The translations under genes and the position numbers were made by a program. This document shows positions 52,383 to 61,100 of a DNA stretch of 64,000 nt, piece by piece (position 1 is the first letter of the stretch; every line of letters starts with the position of its first letter). Source of the stretch: Enterococcaceae bacterium OF42-14pH9A. GTDB lineage: Bacteria > Bacillota > Bacilli > Lactobacillales > Enterococcaceae. The notes under the pieces are model-generated. The model saw only the letters and a list, made by a program, of their open reading frames with translations, ran no database searches and was not told the origin of the DNA. The stretch spans positions 5,983 to 69,982 of the forward strand of contig JAQEYU010000006.1 of the NCBI GenBank assembly GCA_027692465.1, in the 5' to 3' direction.

Positions 52383-52681
52383 ACCCAATTCAGAACTGAA
52401 ATGGAGGGGTATTTGGGGAGAGAGAGCTTCTAAAAGACGATATGGTTCTGAATATGACTGATATTACATAAATGTAAGTGGTTTCAAAAATGTGGTGAGG
52501 GTATACTAAATCATAGAAAAACATTTCACAAAGATAGATAAATGTGTTTTCTGTTAGGTGTTTGCTCGGCATAGAGAGGGGGAAATAGCTTGAAAAAAAT
52601 TGGGATATATTGAGTTGTATCAGTTATCTGATGACATCCAAGAATCGCTTTGTAGATGGATTAGTTGAGAGGAGTAATTTT

Positions 52682-53641
52682 ATGAAAAAAATATTTAAAT
52701 ATTGTGTATCTATCGTTGTTCTATTTCTTGCTCTATTTTCTATAACAGTTACTGACAGTAATGCATCTGAAAAGGCGCCCTCTACTGGAGAAAATGACAA
52801 TACGATGAACATGACCATTGGAGAAATTGAGAATCGATTGTTAGGTTACTTGCACAGCACGGGTAGAGATTATTCTGTAGGGTCAGAGGAATTGTCATCA
52901 TACTTGTTAAATCAACTGTTGTCTGAAAATGATGAAAACTTAAAGACTGTAGATCAATATGATAATATACTAGCGTATGCCGCTGAATATATTTATAGAG
53001 AATCACTTCCAAGCATAAATGGTAAGCAACAGGATATCACAACCGTGTCTAGTTGGACTTTAAATGATATTCGAGATGAAGTCAGGACTATGGAGGAAGA
53101 AGCAACAAGTCAACCTATGGCTAGAGCTGCTTCGAGATCATTTACCTATGATAGAGTAAAGGCAGTAAATTATGCACTAAAATATGCAAAGAACTATAAT
53201 AAAAGTTATGTAAGCTTTTCAGGGTCTGGCGGGGATTGTACCAACTTTGCATCGCAAGTTTTGAGAGCGGGCGGTGCAAAAGATGGGAAAACCGGATATC
53301 CAACAAATTATGACTGGTCTTATTCTCAAACAAGTACAGGGGCAAAGGCATCTGTTGCTTGGATTAATGCCAACACATTTCGACTATATTGGCAGATGAA
53401 TGCGAAAAGTGTTACAAAGCACACAACCAATGGTGGGGTATCCAAGAAAGCTGTTAAGGGTGATATTTTGAGTTATGTTTTGAAAAAGACGGGGCGATCT
53501 TGGCATAGTGCGATTGTTACAGGTAAAACGGGAAATGTACTTTATGTAAGTCAACACTCTTCTGATAGAAAGAACGATAACTGGGATAAAATCGGAATAA
53601 GTTTTAAAGAGAATGATGTATATGTAATTAAACCTGGCTGA
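52682..53641 (+). CDS. Secreted amidase-like protein
   Basis: 319 residues. Signal peptide of about 29 residues (ending SNASE), a helical middle part, and a C-terminal domain of the putative amidase type with the Cys in GGDCTNFASQVLRAGG and the His in SWHSAIVTG. Likely cleaves peptidoglycan or cross-bridge peptides. AGGAGTAATTTT precedes ATG 52682. Transcribed away from the R-element cluster. The 52454-52681 stretch before it shows no clear gene. Confidence 0.8.
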   Translation: MKKIFKYCVSIVVLFLALFSITVTDSNASEKAPSTGENDNTMNMTIGEIENRLLGYLHSTGRDYSVGSEELSSYLLNQLLSENDENLKTVDQYDNILAYAAEYIYRESLPSINGKQQDITTVSSWTLNDIRDEVRTMEEEATSQPMARAASRSFTYDRVKAVNYALKYAKNYNKSYVSFSGSGGDCTNFASQVLRAGGAKDGKTGYPTNYDWSYSQTSTGAKASVAWINANTFRLYWQMNAKSVTKHTTNGGVSKKAVKGDILSYVLKKTGRSWHSAIVTGKTGNVLYVSQHSSDRKNDNWDKIGISFKENDVYVIKPG

Positions 53642-53654
53642 TTGGAGTGATAGT

Positions 53655-54056
53655 ATGAAATTGTCGCGATTGGCATTTGCAGTTTTGGTCACCTTTGGAA
53701 TCACAGGGTGCTCTTCACAACCAACGGAGAAAATAGGTAATTCTGAAAAATACTCAAAAGAGGAGATTGGTTCTGCTATCAATGAAGTGGTCAATTCATA
53801 TAGCCAATATTTGGATAGTGGGGAACTACTATCAATTGAGTACGATGAAAAAGAGTCGAACCAGTTAGTTGTAGATTATTTACCCATGTTAGATATTTCT
53901 TATCAAAATAAAGAGAACATAATTTTCTTGAACTCAACAATAAAGACTGGGAAAGTTCAAGGAGCTTTAGATTCTTACACAAAATATGATAATTATTATT
54001 GGGTGTTAGAGGGCCCAAAAACATGGAAAATTATTTATGCAGGTTTCAAGAACTAA
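53655..54056 (+). CDS. Small lipoprotein
   Basis: 133 residues. Lipobox FGITGC near residue 20, then a charged domain with two YxxY-type strands (LEGPKTWKIIYAGF at the end), an NTF2/DUF4829-like look. Starts 13 bp after the amidase-like gene, so probably co-transcribed; could protect the host from the amidase or sense the wall. Role not known. Confidence 0.7.
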   Translation: MKLSRLAFAVLVTFGITGCSSQPTEKIGNSEKYSKEEIGSAINEVVNSYSQYLDSGELLSIEYDEKESNQLVVDYLPMLDISYQNKENIIFLNSTIKTGKVQGALDSYTKYDNYYWVLEGPKTWKIIYAGFKN

Positions 54057-54110
54057 TGATTTTCATATGTAGTTAGTAGAAATTTCAAAGCCTAAAAATT
54101 CAAATCATGT

Positions 54111-54142
54111 TGGAGGATATCAATAGGTATCCTCCAATTTTG
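54111..54142 (+). terminator. Terminator after the lipoprotein gene
   Basis: TTGGAGGATA pairs with TATCCTCCAA, then TTTTGGTTT. The remaining 54143-54344 contains a TATACT -10-like element (54315-54320) but no gene. Confidence 0.75.
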
Positions 54143-54344
54143 GTTTAAAAACATCTTTGTAGTGCAAAATACGGCTGTTCAGAGAAACAAAGAAAATCTG
54201 GGTAGGTACCGAGACAAGGAGTTTCGTCAATTTTCTTAAAAAGGAGAGATTAATATATGCAAACTTTATAAGTTGTAGCAGAAAAAGAAGAGCAGCATTG
54301 TTTATTTAGCATGATATACTATTTGTGAAAAGGGGGGATTTGTG

Positions 54345-54797
54345 ATGATTTGTCGATATTGTAATAAAAAGGTTTTGAAGCTAGAAGGGAGCCAGTATCA
54401 CTGTGCCAATTGTGAGCTAGATTTTTTTGAGAACCAACTGATTGAGTCCAGGTCTGGAGTGTATCGAGAACCGACCGTCGAAACAGATCCGTTCTTTTTC
54501 CAATACACGACGACAAAAGAATTATTGCAGATGACTTATGTTGAACTGTTGTCTCGGCTGAAGCTGGCGAGAGGCGTCTATCGTGAGTTAAGGAAAAAAG
54601 TCTATGGCCACAATAGCCAAGCAGATGACCTGGATCGCGAGAACCTGAAGGCAGTCACTTCGGCAAAGCTTGTCATTGAAAATATTATGATTGAAAAACA
54701 TGGCTATTATCCCGCCAGCGTGTTTGAGTCTGTTATAGATAAAGAAGTTTTGAAAAATAAAAAACAAATTCGAGAGGTGGAAAAAAAGCATGGTTAA
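54345..54797 (+). CDS. Zinc-ribbon and helical protein
   Basis: 150 residues from ATG 54345 (AGGGGGG 7 bases upstream). Two CxxC pairs (CRYCNKK and CANCEL) make a zinc ribbon, followed by a helical part. Similar in plan to the minus-strand protein at 45276, and the two share an ENIMIEKHGYYP/ENLILEREGVFP block. First gene of a four-gene operon. Function unknown. Confidence 0.75.
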   Translation: MICRYCNKKVLKLEGSQYHCANCELDFFENQLIESRSGVYREPTVETDPFFFQYTTTKELLQMTYVELLSRLKLARGVYRELRKKVYGHNSQADDLDRENLKAVTSAKLVIENIMIEKHGYYPASVFESVIDKEVLKNKKQIREVEKKHG

Positions 54798-55041
54798 ATT
54801 TGAGGATCAACCGAAGCAGGGGTATACAGGTATCCGGACCCTAGAAACAATCGCGAGTGTATTTGAGGATATTCAAGCCAACGGTGACATGGGACAGGGC
54901 GAGAAGAATTTACGATACTTGCAGCTGATGAATGAGTTGGAAGAGGACCACGGAGCTATGATTGTGAATCCGACTGAAGCAGATCTACATTTACCTGCGG
55001 TCGCATTATACCGGAAGGTTTCTCAAGCTCGAGTATTTTAG
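54790..55041 (+). CDS. Small hypothetical protein
   Basis: 83 residues, acidic, helical. Overlaps the zinc-ribbon gene by 8 bp; GAGGTGG precedes the ATG. No family recognised. Confidence 0.7.
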   Translation: MVKFEDQPKQGYTGIRTLETIASVFEDIQANGDMGQGEKNLRYLQLMNELEEDHGAMIVNPTEADLHLPAVALYRKVSQARVF

Positions 55042-55065
55042 GCGGAACTTGAGAGGAGTTTACGA

Positions 55066-55374
55066 ATGGATAAATCGAAAGAAATCATCTTTATGCCAGA
55101 CTATTTAGTAAAAGATCATACGGTGCTAATTTTAGATTCAGCAAACAACCTTCACGGTTTTTTGAGTATAGAATCAACCGACGATCATTTTGTTTTTACC
55201 AATGACATCGACCTACTTAAAACCGTACCGAAAATCATTGCAGAAGAACTAGCAACTGATATTCGCGTTTCTGAAGGCGACTATATTCCAGTAACAAATA
55301 AAGATACTGGCGAAGTATCTGAACTGGATTCAGACGAACTTCAAATCGTCTCTTCAGCCGTAGAGTGGGGTTAA
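55066..55374 (+). CDS. Small hypothetical protein
   Basis: 102 residues, very acidic, alpha/beta (VLILDSANNLHGFLSIE). GAGAGGAG precedes ATG 55066. Third gene of the operon; no family recognised. Confidence 0.7.
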   Translation: MDKSKEIIFMPDYLVKDHTVLILDSANNLHGFLSIESTDDHFVFTNDIDLLKTVPKIIAEELATDIRVSEGDYIPVTNKDTGEVSELDSDELQIVSSAVEWG

Positions 55375-55410
55375 GCGAGAGTGTTAGGCTATCAGCTGGA
55401 GGTAGAATTT

Positions 55411-55839
55411 ATGGTGAAATGCTATTGTGAAGCTGATCTACTAGAAAAGCTTCAAGAGAATGTGATTGAAGAAGATTTCCCAATGCGGAGCGTGGGAGAT
55501 TTACTTGGGCACCTGGAGCGTGCCCAACCGATGATGTGGGTGTCGGTTTATGTACCAGAATATCAAACGGTGTATGGTATCCATCGAGAAACCTTGATTT
55601 CTACGGGTAAAGACCATAGTCGGACTTCAACGCCAGTTGCTTTGCTAGAGGCGACAGGATATCAATCAAGTGAGCATATCTTTGTATCAGAATTAGTGGC
55701 GCTTTTAGAAGGAAATGTAGCCCCAAAAAATCGAGAAGGCTATGAGTTACAACTGTTCGAGAGAAAACGAGGGACGTTCATGCTGCGTCGCTGGCAGATG
55801 ATTGGAGATCAGCCAGTTTTAGTTGCTCAACGGGGCTAA
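55411..55839 (+). CDS. Hypothetical protein
   Basis: 142 residues from ATG 55411 (GGAGGTAGAATTT upstream; the longer frame from GTG 55381 is less likely). Contains MWVSVYVPEYQTVYGIHRE and a beta-rich C-terminus (GTFMLRRWQMIGDQPVLV). Fourth gene of the operon. Function unknown. Confidence 0.7.
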   Translation: MVKCYCEADLLEKLQENVIEEDFPMRSVGDLLGHLERAQPMMWVSVYVPEYQTVYGIHRETLISTGKDHSRTSTPVALLEATGYQSSEHIFVSELVALLEGNVAPKNREGYELQLFERKRGTFMLRRWQMIGDQPVLVAQRG

Positions 55840-55860
55840 CGACGGATCTAGAAGAATATG

Positions 55861-55886
55861 TAAAAAGGAACAGCATTTGCTGTTCC
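55861..55886 (-). terminator. Minus-strand terminator
   Basis: GGAACAGC (55867-55874) pairs with GCTGTTCC (55879-55886); five T follow on the minus strand. It ends the small membrane protein gene. Confidence 0.7.
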
Positions 55887-55912
55887 TGGAAAAATTAGTC
55901 AGTAATAAAAAC

Positions 55913-56059
55913 TTAATTCTTGCTTTTCGGGAGTGAAAATACCAGAAATATCAATGCCGGAATCCAAAAGAATTTACTTGTTCCGACACCTAGGGCAAAA
56001 AATGCTAAAGCTAAACCAAAAAATGTTTTATTAGCATCATTCAATTTTGGAAACTTCAT
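55913..56059 (-). CDS. Small membrane protein
   Basis: 48 residues starting MKFPKLNDANKTFFGLA, with two hydrophobic stretches separated by GTSKF. GGAGGTGATTCT precedes ATG 56059. Function unknown; size would suit a toxin-type or channel accessory peptide. Confidence 0.6.
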   Translation of the reverse strand: MKFPKLNDANKTFFGLALAFFALGVGTSKFFWIPALIFLVFSLPKSKN

Positions 56060-56119
56060 AGAATCACCTCCAGCACAAATTGTAGCGTATGTGTAAATAA
56101 CAGAATGCGACTATTGAAG

Positions 56120-56551
56120 CTATTTTACCCATTTCATCAGATATTCAAATTCCTTCGTACCCTTATCCAAAGTTTCATTAATTGTTTTGAAACCATGCAC
56201 TTTATAAAAATCGTAGGCAAGATTATTTTTTTTAAAGACATTTAGTAGTAAGTTTTGGTTTTCTGATTTTGCCTTATTCAGTAATTCAGCACCAATACCA
56301 CGAGAACGGAATTCTTCCAATACGAAAATGCCAGCAACGTAGTTACCGGAGAGTCCAATAAAGCCAACAATTGTATTTTCTATTTCAAATACGTGAATTT
56401 TAGACTGGGGAAACATTTCTCTGACCAAGTTGTAATGGTCAATCCAGTAATCGGGCGATATGAATTTATGAGCTTGCAGGTTACTTTGTAACCAAATATT
56501 AGAAATAACATCCAATTCACTTTTGGTTAAGCTTGTTAAAGTTTTAATCAT
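56120..56551 (-). CDS. GNAT-family acetyltransferase
   Basis: 143 residues from ATG 56551 (AAGGAG upstream). The acetyl-CoA loop reads VLEEFRSRGIGAELLNKA and is followed by the typical NLAYDFYKVHGF strand-helix. Substrate unknown; relatives acetylate small amines, peptides or antibiotics. Single gene, transcribed against its neighbours. Confidence 0.85.
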   Translation of the reverse strand: MIKTLTSLTKSELDVISNIWLQSNLQAHKFISPDYWIDHYNLVREMFPQSKIHVFEIENTIVGFIGLSGNYVAGIFVLEEFRSRGIGAELLNKAKSENQNLLLNVFKKNNLAYDFYKVHGFKTINETLDKGTKEFEYLMKWVK

Positions 56552-56659
56552 GTTAAACTCCTTTTTATGTAATTGTAACACTTATTATGAATCAAGATTA
56601 GTCCACTAACTAGGAAAACAGTAGAATATAGAAAGAGAGCGAGGACTGGTGGTGATAAT

Positions 56660-56989
56660 TTGGGAGCAAAGTCAGAAAAGCGTCAAATCCGAAGAAAAAT
56701 GCTTGCAGTCATGGGCGATGATTCTTCCTGGTTAGAGGAAGAGGACAAAGTTCGCGAGGTGCAGGTCTGCGTATCTGAATTGGAAGCAATCTGCGGAAAA
56801 TTCTCAGTGCGGGATCGCTCTCGCTCCATTTTGATAAATTATCCCGACGGATCTGTTCAACAGGTGGAAAGTGTGAAAGAAGCTGCGAGACTCTTTGGTT
56901 GTTCTAAAACTACAGTTGCACGTTCCCTTGAAACTGGTGAATCGGTACTGAAAGGTTCTGCCAAAGGTATAAAATTTAGAGACTTGTAG
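56660..56989 (+). CDS. Putative DNA-binding protein (NUMOD-like helix-turn-helix)
   Basis: 109 residues from TTG 56660 (GGTGGTGA upstream). Contains a C-terminal YPDGSVQQVESVKEAARLFG then CSKTTVARSLETGE, which looks like the NUMOD1-type helix-turn-helix of homing endonucleases and related regulators. The catalytic part is absent. Possibly a local regulator. Confidence 0.6.
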   Translation: MGAKSEKRQIRRKMLAVMGDDSSWLEEEDKVREVQVCVSELEAICGKFSVRDRSRSILINYPDGSVQQVESVKEAARLFGCSKTTVARSLETGESVLKGSAKGIKFRDL

Positions 56990-57157
56990 CAAGTTATTGA
57001 CGGTTTTTACATTTGGCCGAATAAAATAAAAAAGGGTTTATCCATGGTGGCTATGAGGGAATCCTTCTGAATTCAATATTTTATTAGGGAATAACAGTCA
57101 TGACTAGGTAATTTATTTTTATTGTAGCTAAAATACTGAACACTCATGGAGGTAAAT

Positions 57158-57619
57158 ATGAAAGACATATTGGATTTTAAACGAATACTATTAACTGATA
57201 AGTACGAAGTGCTTCAATTTCCAAGTTATGGCGATGAGATTGGCTATATTGTTATTGAAGATATGTTTAGACAACAAACCAAAGAAGAGTTTGAATCCTT
57301 TTTGGGGATAGTCGACAATAGCTTTGAAGCGGCTGATAACTTTATTTTAGTGAAGGTTGGGGTCATTAGAGATCTAGAAGAAAACGAGCAGGAAAATATA
57401 AATAGACTCATTGATCGGCTGTTAGGCTATCTGCCGGATAACTACTATTTTGTAGACTATCAACACATTGATTCAGTTATCGAGTTTACTGAGAATGATG
57501 TCGAAAATCTAACTATGGATGAGGTTATGCAAAAAATGGTAAAACAACTGAATTTACTTTTCAGATGCGATATACAGCTTTCTGATCCTAGAACATTCAA
57601 TCATCTTATTCAAAGGTAG
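57158..57619 (+). CDS. Hypothetical acidic protein
   Basis: 153 residues from ATG 57158 (GGAGGTAAAT upstream). Acidic alpha/beta protein with repeated Glu/Asp (LEENEQENINRLIDRLLGYL). No family recognised. Its size, acidity and place before a large WapA-like gene make an orphan immunity protein conceivable, but this is only a guess. Followed by a terminator at 57628-57657. Confidence 0.65.
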   Translation: MKDILDFKRILLTDKYEVLQFPSYGDEIGYIVIEDMFRQQTKEEFESFLGIVDNSFEAADNFILVKVGVIRDLEENEQENINRLIDRLLGYLPDNYYFVDYQHIDSVIEFTENDVENLTMDEVMQKMVKQLNLLFRCDIQLSDPRTFNHLIQR

Positions 57620-57627
57620 ATTTTGTG

Positions 57628-57657
57628 CGGCAGCCTTAGACTGTCGTATTTTTTTTT
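57628..57657 (+). terminator. Terminator after the acidic protein gene
   Basis: CGGCAG pairs with CTGTCG, then TATTTTTTTT. Confidence 0.65.
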
Positions 57658-57674
57658 GACTTTCCATACAATAG

Positions 57675-57863
57675 GACTCAATACCAAACATTACCATAAT
57701 AGCATTTGTACAAGTAGCATTCGGCTTGCTTAAAACTAATTCTCAACACGATATAAACTTGGATACCCTGAACAAGTTTCTTGCTAATTTAGGCCATGTA
57801 ATTGATCTTGAATCATGGAAATTAAGAAGAGTATTAAGAAACCACCAACTTGCTAGACATTAG
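57675..57863 (+). pseudogene. Possible gene remnant
   Basis: An open frame of 62 codons without any start codon (ITIIAFVQVAFGLLKTN ... SWKLRRVLRNHQLARH), ending TAG 57861-57863. It reads like the C-terminal end of a decayed gene. No family assigned. 57864-58044 has no gene. Confidence 0.3.
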
Positions 57864-58044
57864 CCGTGACATGTTGAAGGATGCTTTTTCGAGAAAAAAG
57901 GACTGTATTTTATTCGCATATTGGCAATAGTTTCATAGATTAATTCGTGGCTAACAATGCAGGTAACACTGCCTATACTTTTGGGAAAGTAATAATGAAT
58001 GAATAACAAAAATGTAAGGAATGTTGCATATTCGAAAGGTTGTA

Positions 58045-58058
58045 TGTAAACGATTACA
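58045..58058 (+). promoter_or_regulatory. cre site (CcpA operator)
   Basis: TGTAAACGATTACA fits TGWAANCGNTNWCA at all positions. It overlaps a weak TTGTAT/TTATGA promoter and lies 123 bp before the WapA-like gene, which is therefore likely under catabolite control. Confidence 0.75.
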
Positions 58059-58180
58059 TTTAATTATGACTCATGATACTATCATCTCGATGAAGACATT
58101 ACGAGGGAATGAAACAAGGGCGTTTCTAGTCTGACGAGTGACTTCGCAAAGATTACTTAAGAAATGAGAGGAGAGCGAGC

Positions 58181-61100
58181 ATGAGCAAAAAGAAAAAGTG
58201 GTTTAAAAAAGGGTTAATTGGAAGCGTCGCGATTTTACTGTCGGCAAGTATTGTACCGTCTTCGTTGGTTTTTGCAGAAACAGTGGATTCAAATTCACTT
58301 GACAAGACTGTTCAAGAGACGCCCGTTCGTAATGAGCCGAATGCAAAGCAGGAGGATCCACCTACTGAAGTTGTCGAAGAAAGAAGCGAGAATGAAATTG
58401 TTTTGGACAATCGAGACGGTTCGTTTACGAAACAAGTTTATCAGGAGCCCATTCATATAGAAAATCAGGAGACTGGAGAACTTGAACGAATTGAAACTGA
58501 ACTGGTCACAGATGATACAGAAAAGATTATAGAGCCAAAAAATACCGAGTTACAAGCGCAATTTCTATTACAAATGGAACAAGGCCTTTATCAAGAAGTT
58601 GGCGAGGGAGACACTGCTATTCGCTTTTCGCTGCAAGGGAGCACAACAAGTTTCGGAGAAGCAAATACCTCGGGAGAAGAGCAGACAACAGAAGTCAGCA
58701 CAAACGATCCAATTACAAGCAAAATTGAATCTGAGGACACGAAGAGTGAAGATCCTGATCCGGAACAACCAATGCATGGAGAAGTCCCTGCAATCAAAGC
58801 AGAAGATCGAACGGCAGAAGTGAAGGATAATGTTGCTCTCTACTCTGATGTCTTACCGAGTGTAGATTTCCGTCAAACGGTTTTCAATCGATCCGTTAAA
58901 GAAGATTTAATTGTAAAAGCACCTATGGCACTTCAATCTATCTATTTTCAGCTGGAGACCTTGTTAAGTCCTGTGCTAGAAGATTCTGGAGCAGTTACTT
59001 TTCGGAATATCAAGGGCCAGATAATCTATGAAATTCCGCGTCCAATGATGTCTGATTCAAAGATTGACGAACGAATGGGTGTAGGGGCGATTAGTGAAAA
59101 TTTATCTTACGAACTCTTTGAACTGGCCAAAAATCGGTATCAGTTGGTTTTACGGGTAGATACGGACTGGTTACAGAGCGAAGAGCGGGAATATCCAGTT
59201 TATATTGATCCAAGTATTACTTACAATAAGTTACAAAATGCAAATGCACGTCAGTTGAATCCAACGACCAATTATAGTGGGGCTGCACTATGGCGTCCAA
59301 GCCAGGGGGCACATACCTTATGGGTCGGAAAATTTGGAGAAAACCCACTGAATGTTGCCTATTTAAAAACAGATATGAGTAAACTGAACCAGGCAACCAT
59401 TCAAAAAGCACAGTTTAAAGTTTATAACTTGTGGCATGCTTATGAAAATTTGTCAAATGAATTAAGTTTGAATGCGGTCAATGCGGATTGGAATCCTAAA
59501 ACACTGACTTGGAACAATAAGCCTGCCTATACTGCAATTACGAAAACTAATGTTAAACGGGCGCAATGGGCAACTTTCGATGTGACTACTCTAGTGAATG
59601 AGTGGACCAGTGGAAAGCGAAAAAATTATGGGATTGCGTTAACAACCAAACCACAAGAAGATCACTGGAAACAGGTCATTGCGGCAGAGAATGATACGAA
59701 TGTTCCTTACTTTGAAATTACCTACACGTACAATAAACCAGCCAAACCGACCGTAAAAGGATTTAGCAACAATGATCAGAAATCCGGATACTTAGAAGTC
59801 TCATGGCCAAAAGTAACGGGCGCAACAGGATATGAAGTGCTTTTTTCCAGTGGGAGAGGAGATATTTCAATTCCTGTGGGGAATGTGGCATCCTTCAGTA
59901 CCAAAGGGAGAGGAATCTTCCCGACTGATCAAGAGATTGAAAATAATATGTCACAATTTCATACGGATGGTAAAGGAACAGAATTGGCAATCGATCCCAG
60001 AGAATTCTATGAAAATGCAGCGAATTATGCTGGAACCAATGGCCTTCGAGGGGTAACTGGATATGATGTGAAGATTGTTGCTGTCTATTCAGGAGGAAAG
60101 AGTCCTGTCTCTGATTATGTACGAACCTACCTACCTTTAAGTCCTCCGACAGCACCAAAGGCGAAAGCCTATAGCAATCTTTCTCATGAAAAGAGTGGAT
60201 ACGTGACACTGAGTTGGGACGAAGTCCCATTGGCAGATGCGTATAAAGTGTTGGTATTTAATGGGAAAGATTATCAGGAGTTTGATGTTGGAAGTGAACT
60301 TACATGGACTACCCAGGGAAAAGGGATATGGCCAACTGCAACCGAAATTGCTGAAGGAAAATACCAGTTGCATACGGATGGTAAGGGAACAGAACTAGCA
60401 AGCGATCCTCGAGCGGTTTACAAAAATGCGGGGACGCAATATGCAGAAAAAACAAATTACTGGTTCAGAATTAAAGCCTATCGCAAAGACAATAAACATG
60501 TAGGTAGTGTGGAATCTGCACAGGCAACACCAACTATTCCACAAAACCAAGTTGAGCAACTCGGAATGACAGATTTTTGGCCGTCAATACCTGTACGCGG
60601 CGGAAATGTAAATGCTACGAATGGAAATCTGATTTTCTCGGAAAGTGATTTCAACATCGATGGACGGGGACCTTCTCTCTCTTTAAACCGTTACTATAAT
60701 AGTCTCAGTCAAGAGGTTGGGCTATTTGGAAAGGGCTGGTCTAGTTCATTTGAAGATTTCTTAATATTAGATACAGCCAAAAAGGAAATTACTTGGTTTG
60801 AGGCAGACCGCAAAGCAAATATCTTTAAAGAAAAATCCGGAAAATTTGAGGCCCCACCAGGTTTATATTCAGAAATTATTAGGCAAACCGATGGTAGCTA
60901 TATGAAAGTCGAAGAGGACAAAGCGTCGACTTATTATAGTAAGACTGGTAAATTGCTAAAAGAAGTAGATAAGAGCCAAAATACAATGGCTTATGTCTAT
61001 GATGCTTCTGACCGGTTAACCTCTGTGACCGATGCCAGCGGGCGTAGTGTCCGGATAAGTTATCAGTCTGACGGGCTCATTTCTGAAATACTACTTCCAG

